Below are positions 13,802 through 20,213 of a stretch of DNA of 20,213 bases, piece after piece. Below the pieces are notes generated by a model. That model had not been told where the DNA came from. It ran no database searches and was given only the letters and a program-made list of their open reading frames with translations. Source of the stretch: Gammaproteobacteria bacterium (GTDB lineage Bacteria; Pseudomonadota; Gammaproteobacteria; Steroidobacterales; UBA11654); contig DTSX01000118.1 of assembly GCA_012965065.1 (NCBI GenBank), positions 1 through 20,213 on the forward strand. Direction: 5' to 3'. Positions within the stretch are counted from its first letter, which is position 1, and the number at the start of each line of letters is the position of its first letter. The translations under genes were made by a program, and so were the position numbers.

Positions 13802-14836
13802 TTATAGGTGAGGCATAACGCGCTCTGCTATGAGTTCCATTGACTGCTCTGGATCTTTATACAATCGGATAGCAAATTCGTCCAAGCCAGCATTCTTGAA
13901 CTGAACCATTTCCTCGACAAATCGATCGACATCATTAAAATCACCGGTAAAAGTCAGGTGGTTTAGAAGCTTGTCAATAATGCCGTCTGGAACGCCTTCA
14001 ATGACATCTGTGTTGTTAGCATAGGCGTGGGCAAATGCATGGAGATTGTCTTCAACGATTTGCGATTCTTCTGGGTCTAAAAATGTGGAGATGTACCAAT
14101 TTTCCAGCATCCCGCGCACAAAAAGTTTAGCCCTCGCTTCTGTTACAGCTTCCTTTCGATCTGACTTGACGTGCCAAGAAAAAAGATTACTGATTGCAAA
14201 AGTCTTTCTGTCGCGTCCATTATTTTTTAAGGATTTATCGATAATATCCATGCATTCATCTATACGAGCCAGAGTAACATCGCTCATCATCAAACCATCT
14301 GCTACTTTGGCAGACATTGACAGCATCTGTGGTTTGGTTGCACCGACATAAATTTTAGGTCTGGGTTGGTCTATCCACTGCGGTTTAGGTCCTGTAATCT
14401 GAAAAATGTCCTTATTAAACGAGATTACTTTGTCTGCAGACAACTCTTTCAAAAACTCAACACATTCCCTGACGCCCTGTACCATATTTGGGTGCATGGT
14501 TCGTCGGTTGGGTTTTAACCCCATTGAGATTAATGTTCCTCCCCCACCGCCGATAACAATCTTTGCCCTGCCTTTGGACAGTTGATTCAAGCCATACAAA
14601 AGGTTGGAAAGTTTCAGGGGATGTGTTTCAAATGGACTGATTGCAACCGGTCCCATCCTGATTTTTTGGGTTGCTTTGGCCAGAATAGAAAAATTAATGA
14701 ATGGATCGATTGCCGATGGATAGTTTGCTGTTAAAACGGCATTAAAGCCAAGTTTCTCTGCGATAACACCCAACTCTGAAAATTCTTCCGTTGTGTGTGT
14801 CGGATCTAAAATTATGTCAATCTTCATTGAAGACAA
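13802..14836 (-). CDS. LLM-class flavin-dependent oxidoreductase (luciferase-like)
   Basis: The 344-aa protein has the TIM-barrel pattern of bacterial luciferase-like and F420-dependent enzymes: MKIDIILDPTHTTEEFSELGVIAEKLGFNAVLTANYP at the N-terminus, QKIRMGPVAISPFETHPLKLSN, RAKIVIGGGGG, PRPKIYVGATKPQMLSMSAKVADGLMMSD, and GLDEFAIRLY near the end. These enzymes use FMN or F420 for oxidation of diverse organic substrates; cofactor and substrate cannot be deduced here. The start is ambiguous: TTG at 14836 has AGGA 4 nt upstream, while the ATG at 14827 begins at the conserved MKID but is 13 nt from it. It is the last gene of the operon behind tRNA-Ser, 15 nt after the nuclease gene, and converges with the SOS cassette. 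Confidence 0.88.
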   Translation of the reverse strand: MSSMKIDIILDPTHTTEEFSELGVIAEKLGFNAVLTANYPSAIDPFINFSILAKATQKIRMGPVAISPFETHPLKLSNLLYGLNQLSKGRAKIVIGGGGGTLISMGLKPNRRTMHPNMVQGVRECVEFLKELSADKVISFNKDIFQITGPKPQWIDQPRPKIYVGATKPQMLSMSAKVADGLMMSDVTLARIDECMDIIDKSLKNNGRDRKTFAISNLFSWHVKSDRKEAVTEARAKLFVRGMLENWYISTFLDPEESQIVEDNLHAFAHAYANNTDVIEGVPDGIIDKLLNHLTFTGDFNDVDRFVEEMVQFKNAGLDEFAIRLYKDPEQSMELIAERVMPHL

Positions 14837-14851
14837 ATAATCCTATCTGTT

Positions 14852-15505
14852 TTATTTTTTTCTGTTTTGTATGCGCCACTGCTCTGGTTCAACGAATGGA
14901 CCGCCCCAAATACCCACTTGTGCAACCATTGCCTCAACCATTTCGTTTTCATACCGATTTGAGTATCTTAAATAAGCCACAGCCATTCCAGATCGAACCA
15001 TTTCAGCCTGCAAGTCCACCCCATTGGCATAACAGATACTGAGTGTTCTTCCATATCTATCTTTGCCTTCATCCGTGCATTGGACCTCTTGTCCATTGAT
15101 TAATTGTTTGAGTTTAGTAGAGGCTTTTTTACCGCAAGCCCACACGCCTTTGGGTCCTTTGCAAAACTGAGTTTGACCATAGTAGTTTTTCTCCGGCGCA
15201 TCAATGCCGCTAAACCTGATCTTGGCATTATTAATTGTAATTGTGTCGCCATCAATGACTCTCGCTTTGCCTACAATATTAAAATCAAGCTTCTTTTTTT
15301 GAGCCTTATCTAAAAATTTTTTATCGACCAAAGTATCGTCTTCGTAGTCTTCAATCAGATCCATAGGCAGTTCCTCTGCTTGGATTGGTGATTGCCCTGG
15401 AGGTGCTTCAAATGCTACTCCTCCACCCTCTTGGCTGTTAACAACGGATATTGAATTTAAAACTACCGTAAAAACAACAACAAAAATTGTGACAATTGAA
15501 CGCAT
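14852..15505 (-). CDS. Exported staphylococcal nuclease (SNase/thermonuclease)-fold protein
   Basis: The 217-aa protein has a signal peptide (about 1-24) and then a low-complexity linker, followed by an SNase domain from about residue 75. KARVIDGDTITI carries the Ca2+-binding acids, RFSGIDAPEKN gives Arg97, Asp102 and Glu105, equivalents of nuclease Arg35, Asp40 and Glu43, and KDRYGRTLSICY gives Arg153, equivalent of Arg87. All catalytic residues are therefore present. Family role: Ca2+-dependent cleavage of DNA or RNA in the periplasm or medium. Cysteines at 115, 124, 143 and 158 may form disulphides. The Shine-Dalgarno AGGAG lies inside the end of the SDR gene, 2 nt upstream. Confidence 0.9.
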   Translation of the reverse strand: MRSIVTIFVVVFTVVLNSISVVNSQEGGGVAFEAPPGQSPIQAEELPMDLIEDYEDDTLVDKKFLDKAQKKKLDFNIVGKARVIDGDTITINNAKIRFSGIDAPEKNYYGQTQFCKGPKGVWACGKKASTKLKQLINGQEVQCTDEGKDRYGRTLSICYANGVDLQAEMVRSGMAVAYLRYSNRYENEMVEAMVAQVGIWGGPFVEPEQWRIQNRKK

Positions 15506-15507
15506 CC

Positions 15508-16308
15508 TTAATAACTCCTTTTGGATAAATACATAGCGATTGACCTAGTGACCCTTTTGGGGATCACTTTAGATAATACAGCAAAAAATTTATTTATAGA
15601 GCCATTAATGATAAACCCTTTCCCTTTCATAACCGCTTCAAACCCTTGTTCGGCAACTGTTCTGGCTTCCATCCACATCCATTTTGGTGCATTCTTCACC
15701 TCGTGCATCCCAGCTGCTTCATGAAATTCAGAACGGGTTAATCCTGGGCAAACAGCTGAGCAATAAATCCCTCTATCCTGATATTGACCGTGGATACTTT
15801 CAGAAAACTTGATCTGAAAAATTTTAACCGGGCTGTACAAACCTGCCATAACCGGCGAGGGAATAAGTGGGGCTAGAGAAGCAAGATTGATGATTCTACC
15901 GTAATTATTTTGGATCATTCCTGGCAAAAATAAATGGGTCAGTTGAACCACTACGCTGACCATAACTTGTAAAAAATCTTGGTGCAAATCCCAGTTCATT
16001 TCCTCAAATTTTCCACGGGGACCGTAACCTGCGTTGTTGACCAAAGCATCTATATGAATTTCTTTGTCAAGACAGTATTGATGTATTTTAGGGGCTGCTT
16101 CTGGATCAGTTAAGTCCATTGGCAATGTATAGACTTCGATTCCATCATGTGCTTTTAATTCGTTTGCAATTTCCAAGAGCCTCGCCTCTCTTCGTGCTGT
16201 TAAGACAAGATTAAAACCGGCCTCGGCCCAAACATCTGCGAAAGCCCTACCTATCCCGGCGGAGGCACCGGTGATCAGGACGGTTTTATTTTGATGCAAT
16301 TCTGTCAC
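15508..16308 (-). CDS. Short-chain dehydrogenase/reductase (classical SDR)
   Basis: The 266-aa protein has the NAD(P)-binding TGASAGIG (13-20), an Arg pair in LTARREARL after the second strand favouring NADPH, NNAG (91-94), and the catalytic Ser144 (NLASLAP), Tyr158 and Lys162 (YSPVK). These cytosolic enzymes reduce or oxidise carbonyl/alcohol groups; the substrate is unknown. The start is a GTG at 16308 with GAG about 7 nt upstream. It lies 14 nt after the metallo-beta-lactamase-fold gene and 2 nt before the nuclease gene, firmly within the operon. The C-terminal segment (FFAVLSKVIPKRVTRSIAMYL) is amphipathic, as in some lipid-related SDRs. Confidence 0.92.
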   Translation of the reverse strand: MTELHQNKTVLITGASAGIGRAFADVWAEAGFNLVLTARREARLLEIANELKAHDGIEVYTLPMDLTDPEAAPKIHQYCLDKEIHIDALVNNAGYGPRGKFEEMNWDLHQDFLQVMVSVVVQLTHLFLPGMIQNNYGRIINLASLAPLIPSPVMAGLYSPVKIFQIKFSESIHGQYQDRGIYCSAVCPGLTRSEFHEAAGMHEVKNAPKWMWMEARTVAEQGFEAVMKGKGFIINGSINKFFAVLSKVIPKRVTRSIAMYLSKRSY

Positions 16309-16322
16309 TTTATTACTCGCTA

Positions 16323-17264
16323 TTAATAAATCATCATATCCGATCCAACGGAAACTAGTCCATCATAGATCTGTGATATTTCATCCAATAACTCTTCCTC
16401 GGTAGCACCCCAAAAAAGTATATGATGCAAAATTAATAAATCAGGTTTGGTTTTTTTAGCAATCTCGCCTAATTCATAAGTGGAAGTATGGTGTGTTGCA
16501 TGGTACTTCTTCCAGACCTCGGTTTTCTTATCAAAACCAGCTTGTGAATAGACCTCATGGACAAGGATATCTGCTCCTTCGCTGTAACGGATCAAATTCT
16601 GACTTGGCCTTGTGTCACCGGATATTACAATCGTTTTATCTGGGGTCACAAACCTATAGCCGAACGCATTGTCCCAAGAACCGTGGTTTATTTTGAAAGC
16701 GGTTACTTCAATCAAATCGTCCTGGAAAACAACACCCTCAGTAATTTCATGCGTATTCACTTGCCACCCCAAGGCATTGGCGGGCTCCAATCCATCCAAG
16801 CGATAGCTGATATCGCTTCGATAGGCTTCAAGAAGGTCTTCTGTCATTTGAGTTAAACCTTTTGGGCCATAAACCTCCAACGGGATGTTTCGCCCGAGAA
16901 CCCACGGTGTAAGAATAAGGTCAGCGTAGCCTGCGGTATGGTCAGAATGAAGATGTGTCAGGAAAGCGAGCTTTAAGTTATTGGCATTCAATGCTTCAAT
17001 TTTACCTCCCCACTGTTTTGAGAGTGCGGATGCCCTCCGCACCACGCCAGGACCAAAATCAACAATGTAGGAATTACTGCCAACCACAATTGCTAGTGAA
17101 GGGCCTGACCTTTCCGGATCCGCATTGGGAGTGCCGGTTCCCAGCAGTATCAGCTGGGTTTGTGTTTCTTCGGACTGGGATTTTACAGAGTCTGAAGCCA
17201 TGAACATCAGAACCAAAAAGACGATTACGATGTGTAATGGATGGATATTTCTAACAGTCGTCAC
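16323..17264 (-). CDS. Exported metallo-beta-lactamase-fold hydrolase (RNase Z/arylsulfatase-like)
   Basis: The 313-aa protein has a signal peptide (about 1-30, HIVIVFLVLMFMASDSVKSQ). LILLGTGTPNADPERSGPS is the N-terminal motif of the RNase Z/AtsA-like branch. The metal ligands are HLHSDH (His104, His106, Asp108, His109), Asp217 in VISGDTRPS and His280 or 281 in LILHHILFW. The HATHH stretch (255-259) is typical of the branch. Export excludes a tRNA-processing role and suggests a periplasmic hydrolase of esters, phosphodiesters or sulfates. The start is a GTG sharing four bases with the VOC stop (GTGA), with no Shine-Dalgarno. The start placement fits the signal peptide. Confidence 0.88.
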   Translation of the reverse strand: MTTVRNIHPLHIVIVFLVLMFMASDSVKSQSEETQTQLILLGTGTPNADPERSGPSLAIVVGSNSYIVDFGPGVVRRASALSKQWGGKIEALNANNLKLAFLTHLHSDHTAGYADLILTPWVLGRNIPLEVYGPKGLTQMTEDLLEAYRSDISYRLDGLEPANALGWQVNTHEITEGVVFQDDLIEVTAFKINHGSWDNAFGYRFVTPDKTIVISGDTRPSQNLIRYSEGADILVHEVYSQAGFDKKTEVWKKYHATHHTSTYELGEIAKKTKPDLLILHHILFWGATEEELLDEISQIYDGLVSVGSDMMIY

Positions 17265-17683
17265 TTGTGCGCGTCAGAATAATCGTTGCGCTCGTGAACA
17301 TCACTGGTGGTGTACTCGACGAACTCCCAATCGTTGCCATCGGGGTCATAGAAATACACGCGCTTCCGGGCGGGGTGCTCGTTTGCCTTCAGATTCGGCT
17401 CGTAGCCAGCTGCACGCATGCGCGCCTCCAATGTGGTAACGTCGTCCACCTCCCAGCCCAGATGATTCAGTCCTGTGTCGTTACCATAGGGCTTACGCTC
17501 AAGCTTGGTCGGTACGGTTTGAATCGCGATGTAAAACTCGTCGTTGCCGACATGACGCCAAGGTCGCCCGTAGCTATCTAAGCCTTCGCCGCGGACGTGG
17601 AAGTCTGGAAAGGCGGAGGTGATGAATCGGGTCATTGCTTCGGCATCCGTGGCCGAAATGTTGGCATGTTCGAGTTTGATCAT
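17261..17683 (-). CDS. VOC (glyoxalase/bleomycin-resistance/dioxygenase) family protein
   Basis: The 140-aa single-module protein begins KLEHANISATDAEAMTRF and carries plausible metal ligands His6 (EHANI), His74 (LNHLGWEVDD) and Glu121 (WEFVEYT), the last after the typical YFYDPDGNDWEF block. VOC proteins include glyoxalase I, extradiol dioxygenases, epimerases and antibiotic-binding proteins; the reaction here is unknown. Base composition is striking: lines sampled at 17341-17460 are about 60-65% GC while the flanking genes are clearly AT-richer, so it was probably acquired from another genome. It nonetheless overlaps both neighbours by 4 nt (ATGA with the small basic gene, GTGA with the hydrolase gene). 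No Shine-Dalgarno is visible, so coupling is likely. Confidence 0.88.
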   Translation of the reverse strand: MIKLEHANISATDAEAMTRFITSAFPDFHVRGEGLDSYGRPWRHVGNDEFYIAIQTVPTKLERKPYGNDTGLNHLGWEVDDVTTLEARMRAAGYEPNLKANEHPARKRVYFYDPDGNDWEFVEYTTSDVHERNDYSDAHK

Positions 17684-17808
17684 GTCGGTTCAGCCATGCT
17701 TTTTCTTTTTTCTTTTCTGCTGTACTTTTTCTTGTTCTTATGAGTTTTGGTTATGGCATGAGGTGGTATTTGCTTCCTAACCTTTGGTTTTTTTTCTCCG
17801 CTGCTCAC
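17680..17808 (-). CDS. 42-aa very basic protein, unknown function
   Basis: A frame of 42 codons runs from a GTG at 17808 to a TGA at 17680. Its start overlaps the stop of the haem protein gene by 4 nt (GTGA), and its stop overlaps the VOC ATG by 4 nt (ATGA). Both overlaps on the same strand make a real gene likely. Lys and Arg make up nearly half of the residues, concentrated in VRKQ, THKNKKKYSRKEKRK, with PPHA in the middle. There is no signal peptide or membrane helix. Such composition suggests binding to RNA, ribosomes or other acids, but this is inference. The last residues (MAEPT) lie at the edge of the GC-rich VOC segment and may have been altered by its arrival. Confidence 0.62.
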   Translation of the reverse strand: MSSGEKKPKVRKQIPPHAITKTHKNKKKYSRKEKRKSMAEPT

Positions 17809-18866
17809 CTTACCTCATCCTCCATCGTCTTAATCCAATCGTGAATCAATCTTACTGCTTCTTGGTGAATCAAGGATCTACCTGATTCTGGCATCATAAC
17901 GGCAGGATCGTCTGAAATCATTCTAAACAGTAAAATAGACGCGTCCGGATTGCCTGGAACGATAGAATAGTTCAAACCCCCACTCCCACGCCCTGCTGCA
18001 ACTGGAGGTTTTAATATTCCCAATTGCTTGGGTCTCTGCTCGCCGTAGTTTAAATACAGACCGGTTGAACTTGCAGATCCTTTTGGCGAATGACAATGGC
18101 CGCAGTTAATAGCCAGATAGGCCCTCGCTCTTGCTTCGATATCTTTTGAGGGGTCAGTAAAATCAGCAACAGGTTTCACTGTTTGGGGGTAATTGTCAAT
18201 AATACCCATCTGCGACCATTTAACCAACTGGTTCATGGTTTGGTTTGGGTAATCAAAATCCATATTTAAATTTCTCGGCTTAGGCCCTATTGGAACAATG
18301 CTATCGCCACTGGCATGGCATTCTTTGCATTGATTCTTGTTGGGTACCCGATAGCGAACGGGTCTAATTTTCCCTGCTGTATCAGTAAACCTAGTGTTGA
18401 CAGTCTTGCCGGCGACTTTAAGATAGGCTTCGGTTTGGTCCTCATTCCAGACATAGGCCAAGGTTTCCCAACGATCATGTTTTCTGAGTAATAATCGCGT
18501 CTCAATTAATTCTTTTTCAACATCTGAATCGTTGATTCTTTTGCTGTAAGAGAAAGTTTTAATCAAAGCAGTTCCCACCGGGAAATGAAAAACGGAGTTC
18601 TCAACATAGTTTCCTGTTTTCTCTACCGGGACATACACAAATCGATCTTTATCTGCATAATCAGAAAACAAAACGGTGATCAAGCTGTATGGAAGTACCT
18701 CAGATTTCGGTCTTTGCTCCCCTAAGTTATCAAAAAACCCATACGTTGAGAGCTTGATTGGAAAATCTTCAGAAAGAATTGCCTCATCGTTCACATTTGC
18801 CTGTGTATTTGAGAACACAAATAATGCTGCGATTACTAACCACAATATGCTCTTTTTAGCCCTCAT
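17805..18866 (-). CDS. Periplasmic protein with two CxxCH haem motifs, HNE_0200 family-like
   Basis: The 353-aa protein has a signal peptide (about 1-23) and two c-type haem sites, CKECH (180-184) and CGHCH (255-259). A possible distal Met lies in AVMMPESGR near the C-terminus. The N-terminal part (YGFFDNLGEQRPKSEVLPY, ending near 170) has no recognised domain. Sequence and context fit the uncharacterised family modelled as TIGR03806 (HNE_0200), which I recall as found in pairs with a beta-helix protein. The partner is immediately upstream, 3 nt away. The protein probably works in electron transfer or as a redox enzyme outside the inner membrane. The last four bases overlap the small basic gene. 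Function unknown. Confidence 0.85.
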   Translation of the reverse strand: MRAKKSILWLVIAALFVFSNTQANVNDEAILSEDFPIKLSTYGFFDNLGEQRPKSEVLPYSLITVLFSDYADKDRFVYVPVEKTGNYVENSVFHFPVGTALIKTFSYSKRINDSDVEKELIETRLLLRKHDRWETLAYVWNEDQTEAYLKVAGKTVNTRFTDTAGKIRPVRYRVPNKNQCKECHASGDSIVPIGPKPRNLNMDFDYPNQTMNQLVKWSQMGIIDNYPQTVKPVADFTDPSKDIEARARAYLAINCGHCHSPKGSASSTGLYLNYGEQRPKQLGILKPPVAAGRGSGGLNYSIVPGNPDASILLFRMISDDPAVMMPESGRSLIHQEAVRLIHDWIKTMEDEVR

Positions 18867-18869
18867 TTT

Positions 18870-20102
18870 CTACTTTGGAAAAGCTAATGTGACTGCAGGT
18901 AACGGCCTTACATTGCCAGAAAAAGTGTCAATATCTGTTTCCGGTTGATGAAAATAAGGAAAGACAACATACCAAAACGCATCCAGATTGAGAAAGGTTG
19001 CATCGCCATTACTGTCTATCACCAATTTCTCATCAGTCGGTTGACCAAACAAGTACTGCCAAAATGGCATAACTCCATCCCATATGATGTCTGGAACATT
19101 TGTTGATGCAATCTCAACCAGAATAGGTCCTAAATTTCCACGTTGATCTGGTTCGTATCCACCGGGCCCAAATTGATTGTCATGAATTTGGATTCTTTTT
19201 GGGAATTTCCGGTAATTCGGGTCGTCTGAATCCTCACCTGCAACAACTGCCAGATTAACTGTCGCATTATCCCCGATTACATTGTTAAAAATTTCGACGT
19301 TCTCACTTGCCAAAACGATCACACCCGAACCCATTGGTACTTCACCTACAATGTTGCCTTCAGGTGCAAAATTGGGCGTGTCATTTTGTATCGACTGATT
19401 GCCAAAAACTCGTATTGTGTGCCCTCCTTGCTTGGGTAAATAAGGAAGATCAAAAATAAGAATTCCTCCGGTGTTGTGGGTAGCTAAATTGTTGTAGACA
19501 TCTGCATGGATGGAGTTCTCTATCTCAATACCAGCAACGTTGTATTCAGCACGACTGTTCCTGACAATGATGTTTTCTGATTGGCCAACATAAATGCCTG
19601 CATCCGATGCTCCTATGGCAATGCATCCATCAATCAAAACATTCTTGGATTCAACGGGATAAATACCGTAAGCGCCATTGGTTGCCTTGGGCCCTCCTGT
19701 CCATTCGGTTCTGATATTTAGAAAATAAATCCCATCAGCACCCTTAACCTTGATGCCATCCCCTTTGGTGTCCTCAATTGCAAAATCTTTAAGTACCACA
19801 TTGTCAGAAGTGATTAGGAGTCCTTGGGCGCCAGTTATTTGACCTTTAAAGTTTAGTATTGTTTTTTCATGGCCTGCGCCGGAAAGTCTGATGTTGTCTA
19901 CATCAAGTGAGAGGCCGTCCGTAAATTCGTAAATCCCTGCGGCTAAAATAATCTCATCCCCAGGTTGGGCAAGTATCAATGTTTCCTGAAGTTTTTCTTG
20001 AATGTTTTTTTCGGGAGAAATATATATCTGTTCAGCGGGTAATGAACTGCAAGCGAACAATAGAATTAAGCTTATTGCTGGATAAACACGCATAGTAAAC
20101 AT
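18870..20102 (-). CDS. Parallel beta-helix repeat lipoprotein, HNE_0198 family-like
   Basis: The open frame extends to 20168, but that part is a translation of tRNA-Ser. The ATG at 20102 has AGG 9 nt upstream and gives 410 aa with a lipoprotein signal (SLILLFACSS, Cys18), Ser at +2, favouring the outer membrane. Residues 30-300 contain repeated short beta-strand turns such as NVLIDGCIAIGASDAGIYV, NIIVRNSRAEYNVAGIEIE and NVEIFNNVIGDNATVNLAV, the right-handed beta-helix (NosD/PbH1) pattern. These folds often bind or cleave polysaccharides. The catalytic residues of lyases cannot be assigned. It forms a pair with the haem protein that follows after 3 nt, as in the TIGR03805/TIGR03806 two-gene pairs. 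It begins 18 nt after tRNA-Ser. Confidence 0.87.
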   Translation of the reverse strand: MFTMRVYPAISLILLFACSSLPAEQIYISPEKNIQEKLQETLILAQPGDEIILAAGIYEFTDGLSLDVDNIRLSGAGHEKTILNFKGQITGAQGLLITSDNVVLKDFAIEDTKGDGIKVKGADGIYFLNIRTEWTGGPKATNGAYGIYPVESKNVLIDGCIAIGASDAGIYVGQSENIIVRNSRAEYNVAGIEIENSIHADVYNNLATHNTGGILIFDLPYLPKQGGHTIRVFGNQSIQNDTPNFAPEGNIVGEVPMGSGVIVLASENVEIFNNVIGDNATVNLAVVAGEDSDDPNYRKFPKRIQIHDNQFGPGGYEPDQRGNLGPILVEIASTNVPDIIWDGVMPFWQYLFGQPTDEKLVIDSNGDATFLNLDAFWYVVFPYFHQPETDIDTFSGNVRPLPAVTLAFPK

Positions 20103-20120
20103 AATAACTAACCTAATTAA

Positions 20121-20211
20121 TGGCGGAGAGGGAGGGATTCGAACCCCCGGACGAGGATTACCCGTCAACGGTTTTCAAGACCGCCGCATTCGACCGCTCT
20201 GCCACCTCTCC
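20121..20211 (-). tRNA. tRNA-Ser (anticodon TGA)
   Basis: On the minus strand GGAGAGG (20211-20205) pairs with CCTCTCC (20131-20125), then discriminator G and CCA (20123-20121). The D arm is GGCAGAGCGGTCGAATGC. The anticodon loop CTTGAAA has TGA (plus-strand TCA at 20175-20177), reading UCA and UCG. A long variable arm and GGTTCGAATCC T arm complete a class II tRNA of 91 nt. The promoter lies beyond the window. The beta-helix gene follows after 18 nt. Confidence 0.96.
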
Positions 20212-20213
20212 TA

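Noticed and set aside
20103..20168. N-terminal extension of the beta-helix frame (GNPRPGVRIPPSPPL)
   Set aside because: It translates tRNA-Ser. The lipoprotein signal begins at the ATG at 20102.
1..20213. CRISPR arrays, insertion sequences, integrases or prophage genes
   Set aside because: I saw no spaced repeats, transposase, integrase or phage structural genes anywhere in the window.

Overview
The window looks like a chromosomal segment of a low-GC, probably marine, gammaproteobacterium. The evidence is the yebC-ruvC-ruvA-ruvB order, an adjacent fabA-fabB pair in which FabA His70 and Asp84 match the E. coli numbering, tRNA genes with encoded CCA ends, and a deoxynucleoside kinase of proteobacterial type. 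The species cannot be named from the sequence. Most genes look about 35-45% GC, with long AT-rich stretches.

Layout: 1-475 (-) is the 5' part of a deoxynucleoside kinase gene. 646-720 (+) is tRNA-Glu(CTC) with a strong promoter. 732-1547 (-) is a GC-richer Fe(II)/2-oxoglutarate oxygenase gene overlapping the 3' end of ruvB. 1531-4453 (-) is the yebC-ruvC-ruvA-ruvB operon. 4454-5114 is an AT-rich stretch with no convincing gene. 5115-7926 (-) is tRNA-Arg(CCT), murF and a secreted beta-lactamase-fold hydrolase. 7980-8594 (+) is an AlkA-like DNA glycosylase gene whose 3' end overlaps that of fabB. 8581-11151 (-) is a small membrane protein gene, a membrane-anchored degenerate histidine phosphatase gene, fabA and fabB.

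11258-13786 (+) is a compact SOS cassette: lexA, a DinB-type Y-family polymerase with a clamp-binding motif, a very short SRAP/HMCES-type protein (136 aa, Cys2 retained, encoded from a GTG in a TAGTG stop-start overlap), and a 59-aa two-helix membrane protein. The promoter spacer carries a perfect GTTC-N7-GTTC direct repeat. That is the alphaproteobacterial LexA operator pattern, not the CTGT-N8-ACAG palindrome usual in gammaproteobacteria.

13802-20211 (-) is tRNA-Ser(TGA) followed 18 nt later by eight tightly packed or overlapping genes: a beta-helix lipoprotein, a periplasmic protein with two CxxCH haem motifs (together the HNE_0198/HNE_0200-type pair), a 42-aa very basic protein, a GC-rich VOC protein, an exported metallo-beta-lactamase-fold protein, an SDR, an exported staphylococcal-nuclease-fold protein and a luciferase-like flavin oxidoreductase. 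The gaps and 4-nt overlaps suggest one transcript. The joint function is unknown; several products are predicted to be exported and to act in the periplasm or outside.

The most interesting items are the SOS cassette with its operator and minimal SRAP protein, the two small genes (59 and 42 aa) found only by reading overlaps and frames, and the two GC-rich genes set into AT-rich operons.
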